Below are positions 37,345 to 48,864 of a stretch of 64,000 bases of DNA, piece after piece. The translations under genes were made by a program, and so were the position numbers. The DNA lies in the IMG/VR virus record IMGVR_UViG_3300032236_000747, positions 1 through 64,000 of that record, one strand, 5' to 3'. Every line of letters begins with the position of its first letter. Positions within the stretch are counted from its first letter, which is position 1. The DNA is from a virus. Under the pieces are notes generated by a model. That model had not been told where the DNA came from and searched no databases. It saw nothing but the letters and a program-made list of their open reading frames with translations.

Positions 37345-40300
37345 ATGTCTTATAACAAAATCAACATCGGGCAACAGGCCAATGACGGCACTGGAGATAG
37401 TATTAGAGCTGCTTTCCAAAAAGCGGATTCTATGTTCCAAGAACTGTATCAAATATCCACCGGCGGTACTGGATTAAGATTCACCAAGTTTTTAGATACT
37501 CCCCAGGCTTATATTCCTAGCTCTGTAACTACAGCTACTATTCTAGCTGTTGATAACTACGGAAATACACTTACACAAAAATCACTAGTAGCCGGCAGTG
37601 GCATTTACATCGTTAATAGTTCTACTAACCAGTTAATAATTAATGCTACTACAAGTAGCTTGTTTTCAGATACAAACCCTACACTATCTCGTAATCTACT
37701 TGGTGGCGGTATTCCTGGTCAAATAGGTACTGGTTATCAAGCAAAGTATTTTAATGACCCGTCTGATGCCCAAGATCTAGCTACTAAAAACTACGTAGAT
37801 ACCAATAGTCCATATAGTTCAATTAACATATATGTTAGCACAAACGGATACAGTCCCACAGGTGCCAACGGAATTAAATCATTTGCTAGTGCAGGTATTC
37901 CTTCACAAAAGTGGGGACGTAGTCTAGCATACGCATTCAGATATATCAATGATGCTGCTCAACTAGCAGAAAGTGTTATTAATACAGCTAGCTCTGTGCT
38001 AAGTTCATACGAGCAATACATGACCTATAATAACGGTCTTATAACTGCTACCATTTATGCTGTAGTTCCTAGTCCTGTAGTTCCTGGTTCTACACGTATA
38101 TTGTTTAACTACGGCGATTATAGTGTAAACGGAACTGACCAGTTCCTAGCATTTCCAACACCAAACGTTCGCCCAGGACAATATTTCCTAGGTGGAAACT
38201 CAACTGCTGTCGGCTTTATTCAAGCGTTCGGCGATTATTCTACCGTAGGCATTAGTTACTTTAATAGTGCCACTTGTTATAGAGACACTGGTCTAATCAT
38301 CGATGCCGTTGCCTTCGACATGGCTTTCCCTAACTCAAAGAGTCAGGTAACATTTGCCGGTCTTCAATACTGGAGTCAGTCTAACTATGTCGGTGCTATA
38401 GCTTCAGAAATAACAACTACTACTTCAGCAATAACTCAACTAAAGTTTTTGGTACAAAAGATTGTACAAAGTAATACAACGTTTACAAAGTATTCTAGTG
38501 GTTCACAGATTACAAATTCTAATCACGGTGGCGCCACTGAAGCATCTATGGTATCTGCAGATGTTCAAGTCATCTTAGATATTCTAAACAATGGTACGAA
38601 AGGCGTTACTGATAAAATAGTACCTAATAGTTTAACTTCTAGTACAACTGCCACTGTTTGGTATTCCTACAATCTATTACAACAAAATAAATCATTCTTA
38701 CAACAAGAAATCAATGCTTACATAACTGCAACTAATGCAGGTTATGTATATGACTCTATTAAATGTGCTCGCGATGTAGGATACATGGTTGATAGCATTA
38801 GCTTTGACTTGTTATACGGCGGCAATAGACAAGCTATTCAAAGCGGTGTTTACTATTATGGATATAGTACTTCCAGTGTCATTGCCTACGAACTAACACA
38901 GACACTTGCTGCGTATAATCACATCAACGCAATATTACCTAACATTATACAGGGTATTGCTATTACACCCACTGTAGGCAATACTGTAGGTCAAGTAACT
39001 GCAGGATACGGTGTCGGTGGCGCAACACAGGTCACCACTGCTACTACTTTACTATCAACCATTACTAATATTATTGCCAATGGTCCAAGCGTAGCATCTA
39101 CTCCTAGTCCTATATCTCTTGTAGCGAATTCTAACACCACTACATATAGTGCAGCAAGGTTATTAGAAGCTAACAGAACATTTATCCAGGCAGAAACATT
39201 AGCCTATATATCATACACATATTCAAAGCCAGTCGAATACTATGACGTATATAATACAGGTACTGCGTTTGTACCAGGCGAACCTGTATTGTTCTCTTAT
39301 CAAGTTCCTAAACCACAGATTACTATCTTAGTAGAAAGTGGTATATATGAAGAACAACTACCTATTAAACTTGCCGCTAACGTTAGTTTAAAAGGTGAAG
39401 AAAGTCGTCGTACTATTATTCAACCTGCTCCATTAACTAGTACAAGTAAGTGGGCAAAAACATTCTTTAGAAGAGATAACAACTTTGACGGTTTAACTAA
39501 CAGCAGTCCTGCTAACGCCGGCCAAGGTCTAGCGATTCCTGGACAAGAATATGGTTACCATTATCTAACAGACGCAACAAATCCTAATAGCACACCAAAG
39601 CTAAATTCACAAATGGACGTATTCCTGTTAAATGATGCAAACATTGTTACAGGTCTTACTTCGCAAGGGCACGGAGGATTTATGTGTGTATTTGATCCAC
39701 AGGGTCAAATCTTAACAAAATCTCCTTACATTTATAAAGCCACAAGTTTTAGTTTTAGCATTAACCAACAAGTATTTTCAGGTGGTGTATATGTTGACGG
39801 ATTCGTAGGTAACCTACAAATAGTTCCTGCGGCGGCTACTACTGGTACATATTACACAGGTACATATACTATATCAGTAGCAAGTCCTGCAGCTGGCCAA
39901 GGTCTATACGCAAGAAACCCACCTATGCCGGTTACCTTCTATAGTCTAGGTAATAGATATCAAGTTGCTTATGTAACTAACTATAACCAGGTAGCAGGTA
40001 CCGCAGTATTGAATATCAACCCTTATTTCTTAGGTGGCGGTATTTCTTACCCTAGCGGTGTTATACCTATTGCCAGCGGTGGTGGAACAGGATACAGTAC
40101 AGCGCCTACAGTTATTTTTAGTGCGCCGGATCAAGCAGCCGGACACACGGCCGCAGGTGTTGCTAACCTCAACGCCGGTGTAGTAACTTCTATCACTGTT
40201 ACTAACCCAGGTAGCGGATATACAAACCCAGTTAATGTAAGTTTCCAAGGTGGTGGACCGGTTACAACTGCTACTAGTTTTACTATTAGTACTAGTTCTA

Positions 40301-43300
40301 TTAAACAAGGTTTCATCGGATATCTACCAAGTATCATAGAACTTAATACCCCTGGTAACAAGAGTATGTTGACTGCGGACTTTACGCAGATGAACGATCT
40401 CGGTTATGGTATTATTTCTACAAACAACGGTACCATGGAAGCTGTATCGGTGTTCACATATTATAACCACACAGGTTACTATGCTAAGAACGGGGGAGCT
40501 ATTAGAAGCTTGAACGGTAGTACAGCATTCGGTGACTACGCACTAAAAGCAGAAGGTGCTGACCCTAACGAAGTTCCAACAATTATTACCCTACAAGCTG
40601 ATATGATATCAACTGCTACGGTAGTAAATGCTAACTGGACATCATTATACGGCGGTATTAATGCTACAAACAATACCGGATCTAATACTCTTATTGTAAG
40701 AAATCCTTACTCATTAAGTCAAGGATTCGCTTATCCTGATATTTCAGTCTACGCAAATAGCCAGGTAGAGTTTAACTATGGTCTAACCAGCGGTGGACCT
40801 AATAACGGAACGTTGGGTCTACAACAGTTCAATGTTGTTTCTGCTACCACAGTTTCTAATACCGTTACTAACTCAGGCGGTTGGTTAATACAACTACAAC
40901 TAGCAACATCATTAGTAGGCGGATCAAATGGATTACCTGCTCCTATTAACAGTGGCACCATTGTTACTATTAGGGGTCAGCAACAGTTCATGATCCAAGG
41001 TTTAAATAGACGAAATCTAATAGATCCAAACTTAACTGCTGTTCTATTTTCAGATTCTACAAGCTCGTATAGCATAGCAGCTATTACTGATATTAGTTCT
41101 GCGACCAGCGGTTATAGTGATTTATCATTAAGTGGCTCTTGGAGTTACGTAGGATTATCTACATGGAACAGCAGTACATACGTAGCCACAGCTACTAGTA
41201 CAAGTATAAGAATAAACCCATTAAGTACTACATCCGGTGACGGTGCTAGATTAATAAAGAGCTTAGGCGGCTCTTCTTCTACTCAATACATATTTGGGTG
41301 GAATGGAACTGTGCATAGAGTTACAGGGTACACATATGCTACTGGTGGTCTAACCTATGACACCATAACATTTACTCCTGCATTAACTTCAACTGTTACA
41401 AACTATTCATTATCAAATCCTTATATAAACGTAAGTTTACCAGCAGGTATTAGATATCTAACAACTGGTAGTGTCTATACAAAGATATCAACTATGCGTG
41501 CCACTGGTGCAGATATGTTTAATATCGGAGTTGGAGGATATGACTCAGCTAGATATCCAAACGATATTTACGGACCAAGTACAAAACTACCAAATGCTTC
41601 CAATGAAAGAACTAGTATCGGACAAGGTAGAGTATTTGCAGTAACTACTGACCAAGACGGTAACTTTAGAGTTGGTGACTTCTTTGCTGTTAACCAAGCA
41701 TCTGGTTCTGTAACTATTAACTCCAACATTAACTTGTCCGGCGTAAGTGGATTACAATTCCAAAAAGGTGTACTAGTAAATGAGTTTAGCACAGACGACA
41801 CACTGGGCGCAGGAAGTAACTCAAGCGTTCCTGTACAAACTGCTATTATTGGATACATCAATCACAGACTAGGTTTAGATGTAAACAACGGTACAGTTGC
41901 TAGGATTGGTTCGGGTTACTTAGACCTAAACGGTAACCAAGCAATGACCGGCGGCCTAAAGATGGCTGCTCACAATATCACAATGTCCAATGGCGCCATT
42001 GACATGGGCGGTAGTGGTCAGTCTGCTCGAGTACTATCCGGGCAGATCACTAACCTAACTACAACAACTACCGGCGGTAGTTTGATGGATGTCATCAACA
42101 AAGGATATGCTGATACTAAGATCAGCATAGCAGGAACAAGTACTGTTGATAGTTCTACCGGTGTTATAACTCCAGCCAACGGCATAATGACTGGTGGATT
42201 GATATTGAATGGCGACCCAATGCCAGGTAATGACGGTAGCAGGGCTGCTTCAAAGAGATACGTTGATCAGATTAGACAGATCACAGCAATGAGTGACGTT
42301 AAGTTTTCTAATCCAACCGATACTGACTTTGTTATATTTGGATCAAACACCTTTGTTGCCAACACTTCAACTGTAGGGTCTACTACAAGTACCGCGTATC
42401 CAATATGGAACTACGCAAGACAGGTTATTAATGCCACAGTTACACCCACAAGTGATATTGGGTTTAGTCGTTCAGGCAATAACATAGCAGTAACAATCAA
42501 CGCAAACACTATTACTAACGCACAAATCTGTTCATCGGCAGGTATACAACAAAGTAAGTTAACATTGAACTGTTCGATTATATGCAGTTCTGCTCCTACA
42601 AGTTATCAACAAAACTCGTTAGGATTGTCTAACTTTGATAGCACTTACTTCTGTTCATGCTATGGCTGGATAACATTATGCACACCTAGTACATTAGTTG
42701 TTAACAAAGCATGTTGTGTAGGCAATACACTAAGTGCTGGAACAGGTATTTGCGCATGTGCCGGTGCTAACACATTTAACGGTTCGGCAGCTGCAACATG
42801 GTGCGTATACGCAGGATGTGCAAATACCATTAACGGAATTGTTTGTAGAGACGGTAGTGGAAACTTTGCTGCAGGTACAATATGCGCAGCACTTGTAGGT
42901 AATGCTGCTAGTGCTACCTATGCTTCATGTACTTGTGGAAATGCCGCAAGTTCATGTTGTTCAAATCTTGCGTTTGGCCTGTGTGGTGCTGGTGCTGCTA
43001 TCTACGGAACCATGGGCACTTCATATTCAAACGCAGTTCAGGTTCGCGAAATGGGCCTAGGTGGAACCCAAAACGGTTCCGGGTGTTGGAATCCAAGATT
43101 AGCATTCCACTGGAGTGGTAGAGTAGCAAGTTCTATTACTATGTGTAATGATGGTAACTTTGCCTTTGCTGACAATCCAGGTACAGGATTAATGAACGTA
43201 TGTGCTAGCACTTTTGTTGGTGCGTTGTCGGGTAATGCTAGTTCAGCAAGTGCTATTAGTGGATATAACAATCCAGATTCTGCTGTTAGTGCTAGTACTA

Positions 43301-43758
43301 TAGCCTACAGAACTAGTGGTGCTAATCTCTGTGCCTGTTGTTTTATATCTAGCGGATGTTTTTCAGGTCTAGCTTCAAGTGCCAAATATGCTGACTTGGC
43401 AGAAAACTATCAAGCAGACTGCGGATATAAGCCCTGCACAGTTTTAGAGTTCGGTGGTGTATGTGAAGTTACTGTAGCATCAACAGGCACACGTGCCGTA
43501 GCTGGAGTTGTTTCTACAAACCCAGCTTATAGAATGAATGACGGGTTAGTTGGCGATAATGTAGTAGCTCTAGCATTAACTGGTCGAGTTCCTTGTTTAG
43601 TTAAAGGTCCTATCAAGAAAGGAGACATGCTTGTGTCAGCAGGCGGAGGATACGCTATGGCAGATCCTGATCCTAAACTAGGTAGTGTAATAGGAAAGGC
43701 CCTTGAAGATTTTAACAGCGAAGAAGGTGTAATAGAAGTTGTTGTAGGAAGAATGTAA
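37345..43758 (+). CDS. giant tail-fibre protein, 2137 aa
   Basis: N-terminus NIGQQANDGTGDSIRAAFQK is the T4-type baseplate/fibre attachment motif. A domain occurs twice (about 315-375 and 475-535: DxxxIVDxxxFDxxY...). About 645-720 looks like a right-handed beta-helix start (VESGIYEEQLPIK..NVSLKGEESR). A long Thr/Ser/Gly-rich shaft follows. The part at about 1725-2060 carries about 30 Cys, against very few before. The last about 120 residues (YADLAENYQAD..., ending in a basic tail) match the G2-type fibre-tip domain of phages, sometimes self-cleaving. Distal host-recognition fibre. Confidence 0.85.
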   Translation: MSYNKINIGQQANDGTGDSIRAAFQKADSMFQELYQISTGGTGLRFTKFLDTPQAYIPSSVTTATILAVDNYGNTLTQKSLVAGSGIYIVNSSTNQLIINATTSSLFSDTNPTLSRNLLGGGIPGQIGTGYQAKYFNDPSDAQDLATKNYVDTNSPYSSINIYVSTNGYSPTGANGIKSFASAGIPSQKWGRSLAYAFRYINDAAQLAESVINTASSVLSSYEQYMTYNNGLITATIYAVVPSPVVPGSTRILFNYGDYSVNGTDQFLAFPTPNVRPGQYFLGGNSTAVGFIQAFGDYSTVGISYFNSATCYRDTGLIIDAVAFDMAFPNSKSQVTFAGLQYWSQSNYVGAIASEITTTTSAITQLKFLVQKIVQSNTTFTKYSSGSQITNSNHGGATEASMVSADVQVILDILNNGTKGVTDKIVPNSLTSSTTATVWYSYNLLQQNKSFLQQEINAYITATNAGYVYDSIKCARDVGYMVDSISFDLLYGGNRQAIQSGVYYYGYSTSSVIAYELTQTLAAYNHINAILPNIIQGIAITPTVGNTVGQVTAGYGVGGATQVTTATTLLSTITNIIANGPSVASTPSPISLVANSNTTTYSAARLLEANRTFIQAETLAYISYTYSKPVEYYDVYNTGTAFVPGEPVLFSYQVPKPQITILVESGIYEEQLPIKLAANVSLKGEESRRTIIQPAPLTSTSKWAKTFFRRDNNFDGLTNSSPANAGQGLAIPGQEYGYHYLTDATNPNSTPKLNSQMDVFLLNDANIVTGLTSQGHGGFMCVFDPQGQILTKSPYIYKATSFSFSINQQVFSGGVYVDGFVGNLQIVPAAATTGTYYTGTYTISVASPAAGQGLYARNPPMPVTFYSLGNRYQVAYVTNYNQVAGTAVLNINPYFLGGGISYPSGVIPIASGGGTGYSTAPTVIFSAPDQAAGHTAAGVANLNAGVVTSITVTNPGSGYTNPVNVSFQGGGPVTTATSFTISTSSIKQGFIGYLPSIIELNTPGNKSMLTADFTQMNDLGYGIISTNNGTMEAVSVFTYYNHTGYYAKNGGAIRSLNGSTAFGDYALKAEGADPNEVPTIITLQADMISTATVVNANWTSLYGGINATNNTGSNTLIVRNPYSLSQGFAYPDISVYANSQVEFNYGLTSGGPNNGTLGLQQFNVVSATTVSNTVTNSGGWLIQLQLATSLVGGSNGLPAPINSGTIVTIRGQQQFMIQGLNRRNLIDPNLTAVLFSDSTSSYSIAAITDISSATSGYSDLSLSGSWSYVGLSTWNSSTYVATATSTSIRINPLSTTSGDGARLIKSLGGSSSTQYIFGWNGTVHRVTGYTYATGGLTYDTITFTPALTSTVTNYSLSNPYINVSLPAGIRYLTTGSVYTKISTMRATGADMFNIGVGGYDSARYPNDIYGPSTKLPNASNERTSIGQGRVFAVTTDQDGNFRVGDFFAVNQASGSVTINSNINLSGVSGLQFQKGVLVNEFSTDDTLGAGSNSSVPVQTAIIGYINHRLGLDVNNGTVARIGSGYLDLNGNQAMTGGLKMAAHNITMSNGAIDMGGSGQSARVLSGQITNLTTTTTGGSLMDVINKGYADTKISIAGTSTVDSSTGVITPANGIMTGGLILNGDPMPGNDGSRAASKRYVDQIRQITAMSDVKFSNPTDTDFVIFGSNTFVANTSTVGSTTSTAYPIWNYARQVINATVTPTSDIGFSRSGNNIAVTINANTITNAQICSSAGIQQSKLTLNCSIICSSAPTSYQQNSLGLSNFDSTYFCSCYGWITLCTPSTLVVNKACCVGNTLSAGTGICACAGANTFNGSAAATWCVYAGCANTINGIVCRDGSGNFAAGTICAALVGNAASATYASCTCGNAASSCCSNLAFGLCGAGAAIYGTMGTSYSNAVQVREMGLGGTQNGSGCWNPRLAFHWSGRVASSITMCNDGNFAFADNPGTGLMNVCASTFVGALSGNASSASAISGYNNPDSAVSASTIAYRTSGANLCACCFISSGCFSGLASSAKYADLAENYQADCGYKPCTVLEFGGVCEVTVASTGTRAVAGVVSTNPAYRMNDGLVGDNVVALALTGRVPCLVKGPIKKGDMLVSAGGGYAMADPDPKLGSVIGKALEDFNSEEGVIEVVVGRM

Positions 43759-43761
43759 ACT

Positions 43762-46026
43762 ATGACTGCTCCTATCTGGCAAACTCCTGCAGGATTTATA
43801 AGCACAATAACGCAGTTAGTATTCACATCCACGCAGTTATCGGCTACAGGGGATAATGTATCTTACACTGTTATCAACGGTAGCATACCCAGTGGATTAA
43901 TTTTTACATCTAGTGGGTCTATCTACGGAAGAGCATTTTCAGTTGGTCAGGATATACATAGTCAGTTTACTGTAAGAGCCAGCAATGAAAGTGGAGTAAG
44001 TGATCGTACGTTTACTATGCTTACTACAGGGCACCAAGGTCCAGAATGGATAACTCCTCCCGGTGCTCTATCAGCAGGATTATTTGGAAATCGATATTGT
44101 CTGAACAAAGAAATAGTAGATTATCAACTTAATGCCAGCATAGCAAGGTTGCCCACAGGAAAATCGTTAACTTACTATATAGGCGACAATGACGGAGAAC
44201 TTCCGCCGGGATTAAGATTGCTGCCATCAGGAAGGATCGTGGGACAAATTAACGATGTGCTAGCCATTGATTATCTAGCCAGTGCCATCGGAGGATACGA
44301 CAAAGAACCCTACGACGAATATCCATATGACCACGTAAGTATATTCCAAGGAGGTTCTCAAACTACTCCTAGATTTATACCTAAAAACTATCAGTTCTAT
44401 GTAAGTGTCACAGACGGATCATTAATTAGTAAACAAGAGTTTTCTATAAAAGTAGAAGACCCTAATAACTTTAGAGTAGATAATACATTTATCGATGTTG
44501 ATTCTACAGAATATTCTATAGATTCCGACTTTTTGATAGCACCTCAATGGTTAACTCCTGCTAACCTAGGTGTAGTAAGAGCTAGCAATAATCTAAGTTT
44601 ACAGTTATCAGTATATGATTTTGAATCGTATCTTGGTCCAACAACCTATGATTGGGACACCCCTAGAACAAACCAAGACGGCACTCCTAGTGTACATCCT
44701 CCGGGCTTTAACTTAGATCCTAGTACGGGTGTATTATATGCTGCTATACCTTATCAGCCAGCTTTTAGTATAGATTATAAGTTTACTATTAATGTAGTAA
44801 AAACTGATACACAAACCGGTGAGAAAAATGTTAGTGGCCGTACATTTAATATTACCGTCAAAGGCGTATTAGATAATACAATAAAATATATCACCACAGG
44901 AACTGTAGGAACACTTAGCCCTGGTTATATAAGTGAACTAAAAATTGAAGCCGAGTATGTATCATTAACTAGTCCACTGTTATATACACTAGAATCAGGT
45001 GCACTGCCTCCAGGTCTAACATTGGCTACAGATGGCTCAATACAAGGTCGGGTAGGGTATAATAGTTTCATATCATTTGATCTAGCAAAATACGGATTTA
45101 ATAAGTTTACTGTAGATGGTGGACAAACTACATTTAATAGATACTATAACTTCACTGTTGGTGTAGGAGATATATACCAGCAAGGTGTTAGTACATCATC
45201 ATTTAGTATAGTCATAGATGTTCCCAACTTAAACAAGTTTACTCAAATATATGCTCAACCATTCTTGCCAAGAGACCAACGACTAGCATATAAAGAGTTT
45301 ATCAACGATACATATACATTTGATAAAAATGTTATGTATAGGCCATTTGATAGTTACTTTGGAATACAACAAAAACTACAAGTATTTGTAGAGTTTGGAA
45401 TCGAACAAACCGCACTTGATAACTATTATACAGAAGCACTTGCTGAATATTTTTCTAGAAAGAAGTTCTTATTCAATAGAGTAAGTTATAGCAAAGCTAA
45501 TGACAGTAAAGGAAACTATGTTTATGATGTAGTTTATGTCGAGATAGGAGATACTGTATCAAATGGTATAGGACCAACTGGTCCTATAAATGTAAAAGGA
45601 AATACAGTCTATCCTAACAACGTTTTGAATATGAGAAATCAGCTAGGAAGTATCCTTATAAAAGGTAATACCATACTAACTGACGAATATCAAATGCCTA
45701 GGTATATGAGAACTATTCAACCTAGCAATGGAGATAAGTTGGGTTATATATTAGTTGCTCCGTTATGTTATGCTCTACCCGGAAATGGTGCCACAATAGT
45801 AGAAAAAATAGCCCAATCGGGGTTTGATTTTACCTCAATCGACTTTACTGTTGACCGATTTATTATACAAGATAACTTAACATATTCAGGCGCTAAATAT
45901 TTGATGTTCCCAACTAAAGACAATTTCGGTAATAATATAGGTCAGAGTTTATCTTACGTAACTACCAGCACCGTTCCTGGATCAGAATTGTTAACAGAAG
46001 ACGGATACTACATATATCTGGAGTGA
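43762..46026 (+). CDS. structural protein with cadherin/Ig-like (He_PIG) repeats
   Basis: 754 aa. Repeats of the type YTVINGSIPSGLIFTSSGSI and YTLESGALPPGLTLATDGSI are putative-Ig (He_PIG) modules. Probably a baseplate or fibre-linking protein; C-terminal 250 residues are mixed and may bind another tail component. Three-base gap after the giant fibre. Confidence 0.8.
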   Translation: MTAPIWQTPAGFISTITQLVFTSTQLSATGDNVSYTVINGSIPSGLIFTSSGSIYGRAFSVGQDIHSQFTVRASNESGVSDRTFTMLTTGHQGPEWITPPGALSAGLFGNRYCLNKEIVDYQLNASIARLPTGKSLTYYIGDNDGELPPGLRLLPSGRIVGQINDVLAIDYLASAIGGYDKEPYDEYPYDHVSIFQGGSQTTPRFIPKNYQFYVSVTDGSLISKQEFSIKVEDPNNFRVDNTFIDVDSTEYSIDSDFLIAPQWLTPANLGVVRASNNLSLQLSVYDFESYLGPTTYDWDTPRTNQDGTPSVHPPGFNLDPSTGVLYAAIPYQPAFSIDYKFTINVVKTDTQTGEKNVSGRTFNITVKGVLDNTIKYITTGTVGTLSPGYISELKIEAEYVSLTSPLLYTLESGALPPGLTLATDGSIQGRVGYNSFISFDLAKYGFNKFTVDGGQTTFNRYYNFTVGVGDIYQQGVSTSSFSIVIDVPNLNKFTQIYAQPFLPRDQRLAYKEFINDTYTFDKNVMYRPFDSYFGIQQKLQVFVEFGIEQTALDNYYTEALAEYFSRKKFLFNRVSYSKANDSKGNYVYDVVYVEIGDTVSNGIGPTGPINVKGNTVYPNNVLNMRNQLGSILIKGNTILTDEYQMPRYMRTIQPSNGDKLGYILVAPLCYALPGNGATIVEKIAQSGFDFTSIDFTVDRFIIQDNLTYSGAKYLMFPTKDNFGNNIGQSLSYVTTSTVPGSELLTEDGYYIYLE

Positions 46027-46029
46027 TGA

Positions 46030-48864
46030 ATGCCAACTATTAATAACCTGCCTGTACTAACTACTGCTACAACTGCAACTGTTTTCCTAACTGTAGATGA
46101 TAGCACAGGTGTACCTACAACAAAGCAGGCAACATTTGGACAGTTAAGCACTTTTTTTGCTAGCAGTCTAGCAGTTAATTCGGTGGCAGGCAAGCAAGGG
46201 GATGTTGTATTATATTATACAGATATACACGGAACTCCCACTATTGCTACTACTACAACTGTAGGTGCAGTTAAGGTAGGGTCAGGATTGTTAGTGGATG
46301 ACAGCGGTACAATAAGCGTTGGCGGAAATACTGCTAAACTTGTTAAAGGCACTGTAGCTCCTAATGGAAATAATCCCAACGAAGCTAACGATATATGGTA
46401 TGACGGAAACAGCGGAAGGCTATATGTTTGGTATATTGACCCAGTACAAAACTATGGGTCTTGGGTTGATGCTAGTCCCGGCGTTAAACCTAGCACGTCC
46501 TTCACATCTACTAGCTTCCTTAATATAACAAATACCACTTCAAATGCCCTAGGAGTATCGGGAGGCGCGGTAGTAAACAAAGATATATCAGTAGGCGGTA
46601 ATGTTATCACTACATCTATTATTAGTCCAACAGGGTCGGGTTCTAATATATCTATTAATCCAGACGGGCTAGGTGATCTATTCATTACACCATCTACACA
46701 AGTTTATATTAACGATACTGCTACATCAGTAACAACTGCTACAGGTGCTCTTGTTGTTAAGGGGGGTGTAGGCATCGGCGGAAACCTAAACGTTGGCGGT
46801 CTTATTAAAGGTGTTATTACAACTGCTACTACCTTAGCTAACGGTTCGTGGACTGTTTATATCAGTAATACCGGAACTCTAGTATTACCAAATAATCTAC
46901 AAGTCATTAACACTGAATATGTTAATAATATTGTTGTCAATACCGAAACAATAACCAGCAGTATTGTATTCCCAGACGGATCTATCCAAACTAGAGCGTT
47001 TACTTCATCTACGACTGCGTCTAATGCTATTAGTGCTATTAGTGCCCAAATTGCGTTTTCTTTAGTAGATCCAAACTCTGGGACAACAACCCTGTCTCTC
47101 AATAATGCGGTATTGCCTTCTACTCCTTTAGACCTAGGCAGCACCAGTTCACAGTTCAAAACATTATATGCCAGTGGAAAAATGTTTATTGGTAGTGGCG
47201 CAACTGCTGTTCGTTTTTCTAACACCAACGTAGTTGTTAGTACAACTCCTAGCGGAATACAACAAAACGAAACAGGAAATATTGGTATTCTCGGCGAAGC
47301 GGTTGGAGCTGGTGCTACAAGAAACGCAGGAGTATATGGAGTAGGTTATACCGCCGGTTCATTTAGCTCACAGGGCGTTATAGGCGAAGGACATGTATCA
47401 GCAACTAGCGATACAGCACCGTCAGTGGGTGTTCGTGGATATGCGAACGATGCACACAGCGGCGGTACAAACGTTGGACTATACGGTGACGCTACTAACT
47501 CTGCTATTGGTAACTATTCTATATATTTAAACAGCGGAGATATCTACACAGCTGGAGCAAAGGTATGGTATTTAAATGGCAACTTATCATTTAATGGTGC
47601 TTATACTATAAGTGGAACTATTACAACAGCCACCTACGCACAATCATTTAATACAGCCACTCTAGTTGCTAGTTCAGTTAATGCTCAAGTAGCTACCACA
47701 GCAACTACCGCAGGTTATGCGACTACATTTAATACAGCCACTCTAGTTGCTAGTTCAGTTAATGCTCAAGTATCTACAACTACAACAAACTTTAATACAG
47801 CAACTTATGTAGCCCGTGCCGCTTATGCTGATAGTTTTAATACAGCTACACTTGTAGCAACTGCTTTAAGTGTCATCAACAGTTCACCATCTTCACAGAT
47901 AGCAACAACTCCACAAACAGCCAGCAGTACATATTATCCTGTATTTGTTTCAAATAACTCTGCCGGTAATCAGGCAGCATATACTACAAGTAGTTTTGTT
48001 GTTGACCCATCTACTGGGCAACACGCTATCGGTGTTGGCTCAACGCCAACTGCTGGTTTTGCGTTAACTGTTGGTGTACCAACTATCGTAGGTAGTGGCG
48101 GTATATATATAGCCAGCGGTAGTGTGTATTCAATTTACGCTGATAGATCCATGCAAGTTGGCTGGGGGAATGCTGCTTTAGGCGGAACATATCCATCCTT
48201 TAAATCAACAGGTAGTGTATACACAGGTGATTTCCAAATTGGTTTTTCTCAGAATACTGGCCGATTTACTCCGGATATTGCCACTGCTGACGGCGGAACA
48301 ATATTTGACACTATCGGAGCATTTCCATTATCTATTGGTACAAACTCAACAGAAAGATTACGAATCACTTCTACAGGAACTGTAAGAGTTTATAGTACCC
48401 TGTCTTCAATATCAACCACTACAGGTGCTCTACAAGTAATAGGTGGTGTTGGTATTGGTGGCAGTGTTAATATCGGTGGCAATATCACAGCAGCTAACTT
48501 CAAGAAAGCCTCAGGTACTAATATTTCTACAGGAACTATCGTATCTCTTAATACTATCGCAGCTTACGCACAAAGCGGTTACATACTGTTAAAGTCAAAT
48601 ACTACAACATCTATACAGATTATAGGACAAGCTGCACAATATTGTTTTGGAAATGGACAAACAGCATCGACGCTAACAGCTACTATCACTACTACAGTTG
48701 GTTCACTACCGGGAGTTAGTGCTCCATATATGGATCACTGGGGTGATACGCATGTCTACAACCTAACTGATATTACCTACAACTTTATGTATAGAGTGAC
48801 TGCACAGTTACTAGGCGCTAGCAGTAATACCAACTATAACCTAGTGATTGAACAGTTATTGTAA
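46030..48864 (+). CDS. tail-fibre protein, 944 aa
   Basis: N-terminal NLPVLTTATTATVFLTVDDS looks like an adaptor. A Thr/Ala/Ser-rich shaft contains a near-exact 27-residue repeat (FNTATLVASSVNAQV, encoded at 47647 and again at 47728). C-terminal part LLKSNTTTSIQI... to the end resembles a globular tip. Part of the late block. Confidence 0.8.
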   Translation: MPTINNLPVLTTATTATVFLTVDDSTGVPTTKQATFGQLSTFFASSLAVNSVAGKQGDVVLYYTDIHGTPTIATTTTVGAVKVGSGLLVDDSGTISVGGNTAKLVKGTVAPNGNNPNEANDIWYDGNSGRLYVWYIDPVQNYGSWVDASPGVKPSTSFTSTSFLNITNTTSNALGVSGGAVVNKDISVGGNVITTSIISPTGSGSNISINPDGLGDLFITPSTQVYINDTATSVTTATGALVVKGGVGIGGNLNVGGLIKGVITTATTLANGSWTVYISNTGTLVLPNNLQVINTEYVNNIVVNTETITSSIVFPDGSIQTRAFTSSTTASNAISAISAQIAFSLVDPNSGTTTLSLNNAVLPSTPLDLGSTSSQFKTLYASGKMFIGSGATAVRFSNTNVVVSTTPSGIQQNETGNIGILGEAVGAGATRNAGVYGVGYTAGSFSSQGVIGEGHVSATSDTAPSVGVRGYANDAHSGGTNVGLYGDATNSAIGNYSIYLNSGDIYTAGAKVWYLNGNLSFNGAYTISGTITTATYAQSFNTATLVASSVNAQVATTATTAGYATTFNTATLVASSVNAQVSTTTTNFNTATYVARAAYADSFNTATLVATALSVINSSPSSQIATTPQTASSTYYPVFVSNNSAGNQAAYTTSSFVVDPSTGQHAIGVGSTPTAGFALTVGVPTIVGSGGIYIASGSVYSIYADRSMQVGWGNAALGGTYPSFKSTGSVYTGDFQIGFSQNTGRFTPDIATADGGTIFDTIGAFPLSIGTNSTERLRITSTGTVRVYSTLSSISTTTGALQVIGGVGIGGSVNIGGNITAANFKKASGTNISTGTIVSLNTIAAYAQSGYILLKSNTTTSIQIIGQAAQYCFGNGQTASTLTATITTTVGSLPGVSAPYMDHWGDTHVYNLTDITYNFMYRVTAQLLGASSNTNYNLVIEQLL
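47647..47772 (+). repeat. direct repeat in fibre gene (45 bp, 81-bp period)
   Basis: A 45-bp sequence at 47647-47691 recurs at 47728-47772, encoding FNTATLVASSVNAQV; partial copies follow at about 47790 and 47836. Recombination could change shaft length. Confidence 0.85.

Noticed and set aside
40030-41861. Several reverse-strand frames within the giant fibre gene
   Set aside because: Repetitive composition of the fibre gene creates open antisense frames; none has a start signal or motif.
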